The translations under genes and the position numbers were made by a program. This document shows positions 5,214 through 5,887 of a stretch of DNA of 5,887 nucleotides, in pieces. The first letter of the stretch is position 1. Every line of letters begins with the position of its first letter. Under the pieces are notes generated by a model that did not search any database, had not been told where the DNA came from, and saw only the letters and a program-made list of their open reading frames with translations. Origin of the DNA: JBJEXX01 sp051886215 (GTDB taxonomy: Bacteria > Bacillota_I > Bacilli_A > RF39 > UBA660); NCBI GenBank assembly GCA_051886215.1, contig JBJEXX010000036.1, forward strand, positions 1 to 5,887, given 5' to 3'.

Positions 5214-5887
5214 CTATATTACAATATCTATTGTATATGGAGTTATATTGTTTGATTTGTTTATTAGTTTTTCTGTTACTCTATTCTGTCTTTTAATTTT
5301 AATCATTTTACCATTGTGTTTATCTATAAATTTTTCATCAATTATAATCTTGTATCTATTACTTTTAGTTTTATAATTATATCTATCTAAATTTATAGTT
5401 GGTCTTGCTATTCTTTGTTTTCCTATCTCTTTCCATTCTTTATTTTGAAAATTGTATATAGTTACATTTTTCTTTCGTGTAATAAATATTACAACTACAA
5501 TAAATGTTATTCCACTTAATAAAATAATTGTAGGCATATAATCTTTATCTGTTGATACATTTTTATATGTAATTTCATAAATATAATCATTTTCTATTGT
5601 TTTGTCAGCTGTTCCAGTATATTCTGCTGTAACAATATATGTAAGGGGATTATCTACTCTTTTTTTAGTAGCATAATAGCAAGTAGCTTTATATTTACTT
5701 GGAATTGAATTTTCTTGTATTTTTCTTGTTTCTGTAACTTCCCAATTTGTAGTAATTAAATCTAATACCATTCCATCTTTCATAACCTGTTTTGGAATAT
5801 TATTTAAGTCATTAGTATCTAAATTAGTATATGTTTTTGTATCTTCTATCAAGTATTCTTTATAGCCATTATACTGACTTTTTATAT
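5214..5887 (-). CDS. Single-pass membrane protein with outer domain and cytoplasmic tail (5' end beyond window)
   Basis: The frame is open to the right edge and reads KSQYNGYKEYLIEDTKTYTN at its start. The TTG at 5852 is inside it and has no ribosome binding site, so the true start lies outside. About 115 visible residues before the membrane segment contain Tyr/Thr-rich beta-like sequence (NWEVTETRKIQENSIPSKYK, YIVTAEYTGT). One transmembrane segment (YMPTIILLSGITFIVVVIFI, about 5537-5478) is followed by RKK, so by the positive-inside rule the earlier part faces out and an N-terminal signal peptide is expected. The last 85 or so residues are a basic cytoplasmic domain (VTIYNFQNKEWKEIGKQRI, later YKIIIDEKFIDKHNGKMIKI). 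I do not recognise the family. Its stop TAG (5216-5214) overlaps the sortase ribosome binding site, so the two are co-translated and probably work together, for example in presenting or assembling sortase substrates. Confidence 0.85.
   Translation of the reverse strand, partial: IKSQYNGYKEYLIEDTKTYTNLDTNDLNNIPKQVMKDGMVLDLITTNWEVTETRKIQENSIPSKYKATCYYATKKRVDNPLTYIVTAEYTGTADKTIENDYIYEITYKNVSTDKDYMPTIILLSGITFIVVVIFITRKKNVTIYNFQNKEWKEIGKQRIARPTINLDRYNYKTKSNRYKIIIDEKFIDKHNGKMIKIKRQNRVTEKLINKSNNITPYTIDIVI

Noticed and set aside
1..5887. CRISPR array, tRNA, rRNA, insertion sequence or riboswitch
   Set aside because: No short direct repeats with spacers, cloverleaf, transposase or terminal inverted repeats were seen. 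The only close repeats are the 276-bp coding units.

Overview
The window is about 5.9 kb of very AT-rich DNA in which every supported gene lies on the minus strand. Strong AAGGAGG-type ribosome binding sites, AGA as the main arginine codon, hairpin-plus-T-run terminators, and a sortase with SpaA/Cna-B-type surface proteins all point to a low-GC Gram-positive bacterium, most likely an anaerobic gut-type member of the Clostridia. That assignment rests on composition and protein style only, because the window holds no marker gene.

In transcription order (right to left): (1) the 3' part of a single-pass membrane protein gene that enters from the right edge (5887-5214); (2) a complete sortase (5200-4604) whose ribosome binding site overlaps the stop of gene 1; (3) a membrane-anchored, Lys/Glu-rich protein with a conserved-looking C-terminal domain (4538-3840); (4) a rho-independent terminator (3825-3785); (5) a large surface adhesin read from 3730 to about 594. 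It has a signal peptide, a thioester domain with candidate Cys76/Gln133, six Cna-B/SpaA-like domains and a DUF11-like domain, and ends at an LPRTG motif; (6) a second strong terminator (550-507); (7) a separate small unit with its own extended -10 promoter. That unit encodes an unrecognised 98-residue protein and, overlapping it, a small protein resembling the C-terminal domain of RNA polymerase alpha, which runs off the left edge.

The most unusual thing is how the adhesin is encoded. The uninterrupted frame breaks at two places, one inside the second Cna-B domain and one inside the LPxTG motif. At both, omitting a single C restores exactly the expected family consensus: a Gly in the L-x-x-G-x-Y motif of the Cna-B domain, and the Gly of LPRTG. 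At both the local sequence is AGA-A(T/C)(A/T)-C-GG(A/T), so the ribosome meets an in-frame CGG codon. By my reading these are the only two in-frame CGG codons in the window. This suggests either +1 frameshifting at a rare or unassigned CGG codon, or two very similar one-base insertions in a decaying gene. With both shifts the product is 1044 residues.

The sortase, its two membrane companions and the adhesin look like one surface-display module: the adhesin is exported, its LPRTG end is the probable sortase substrate, and the thioester domain would bind a target covalently. The alpha-CTD-like gene and its partner are probably an unrelated transcription unit.
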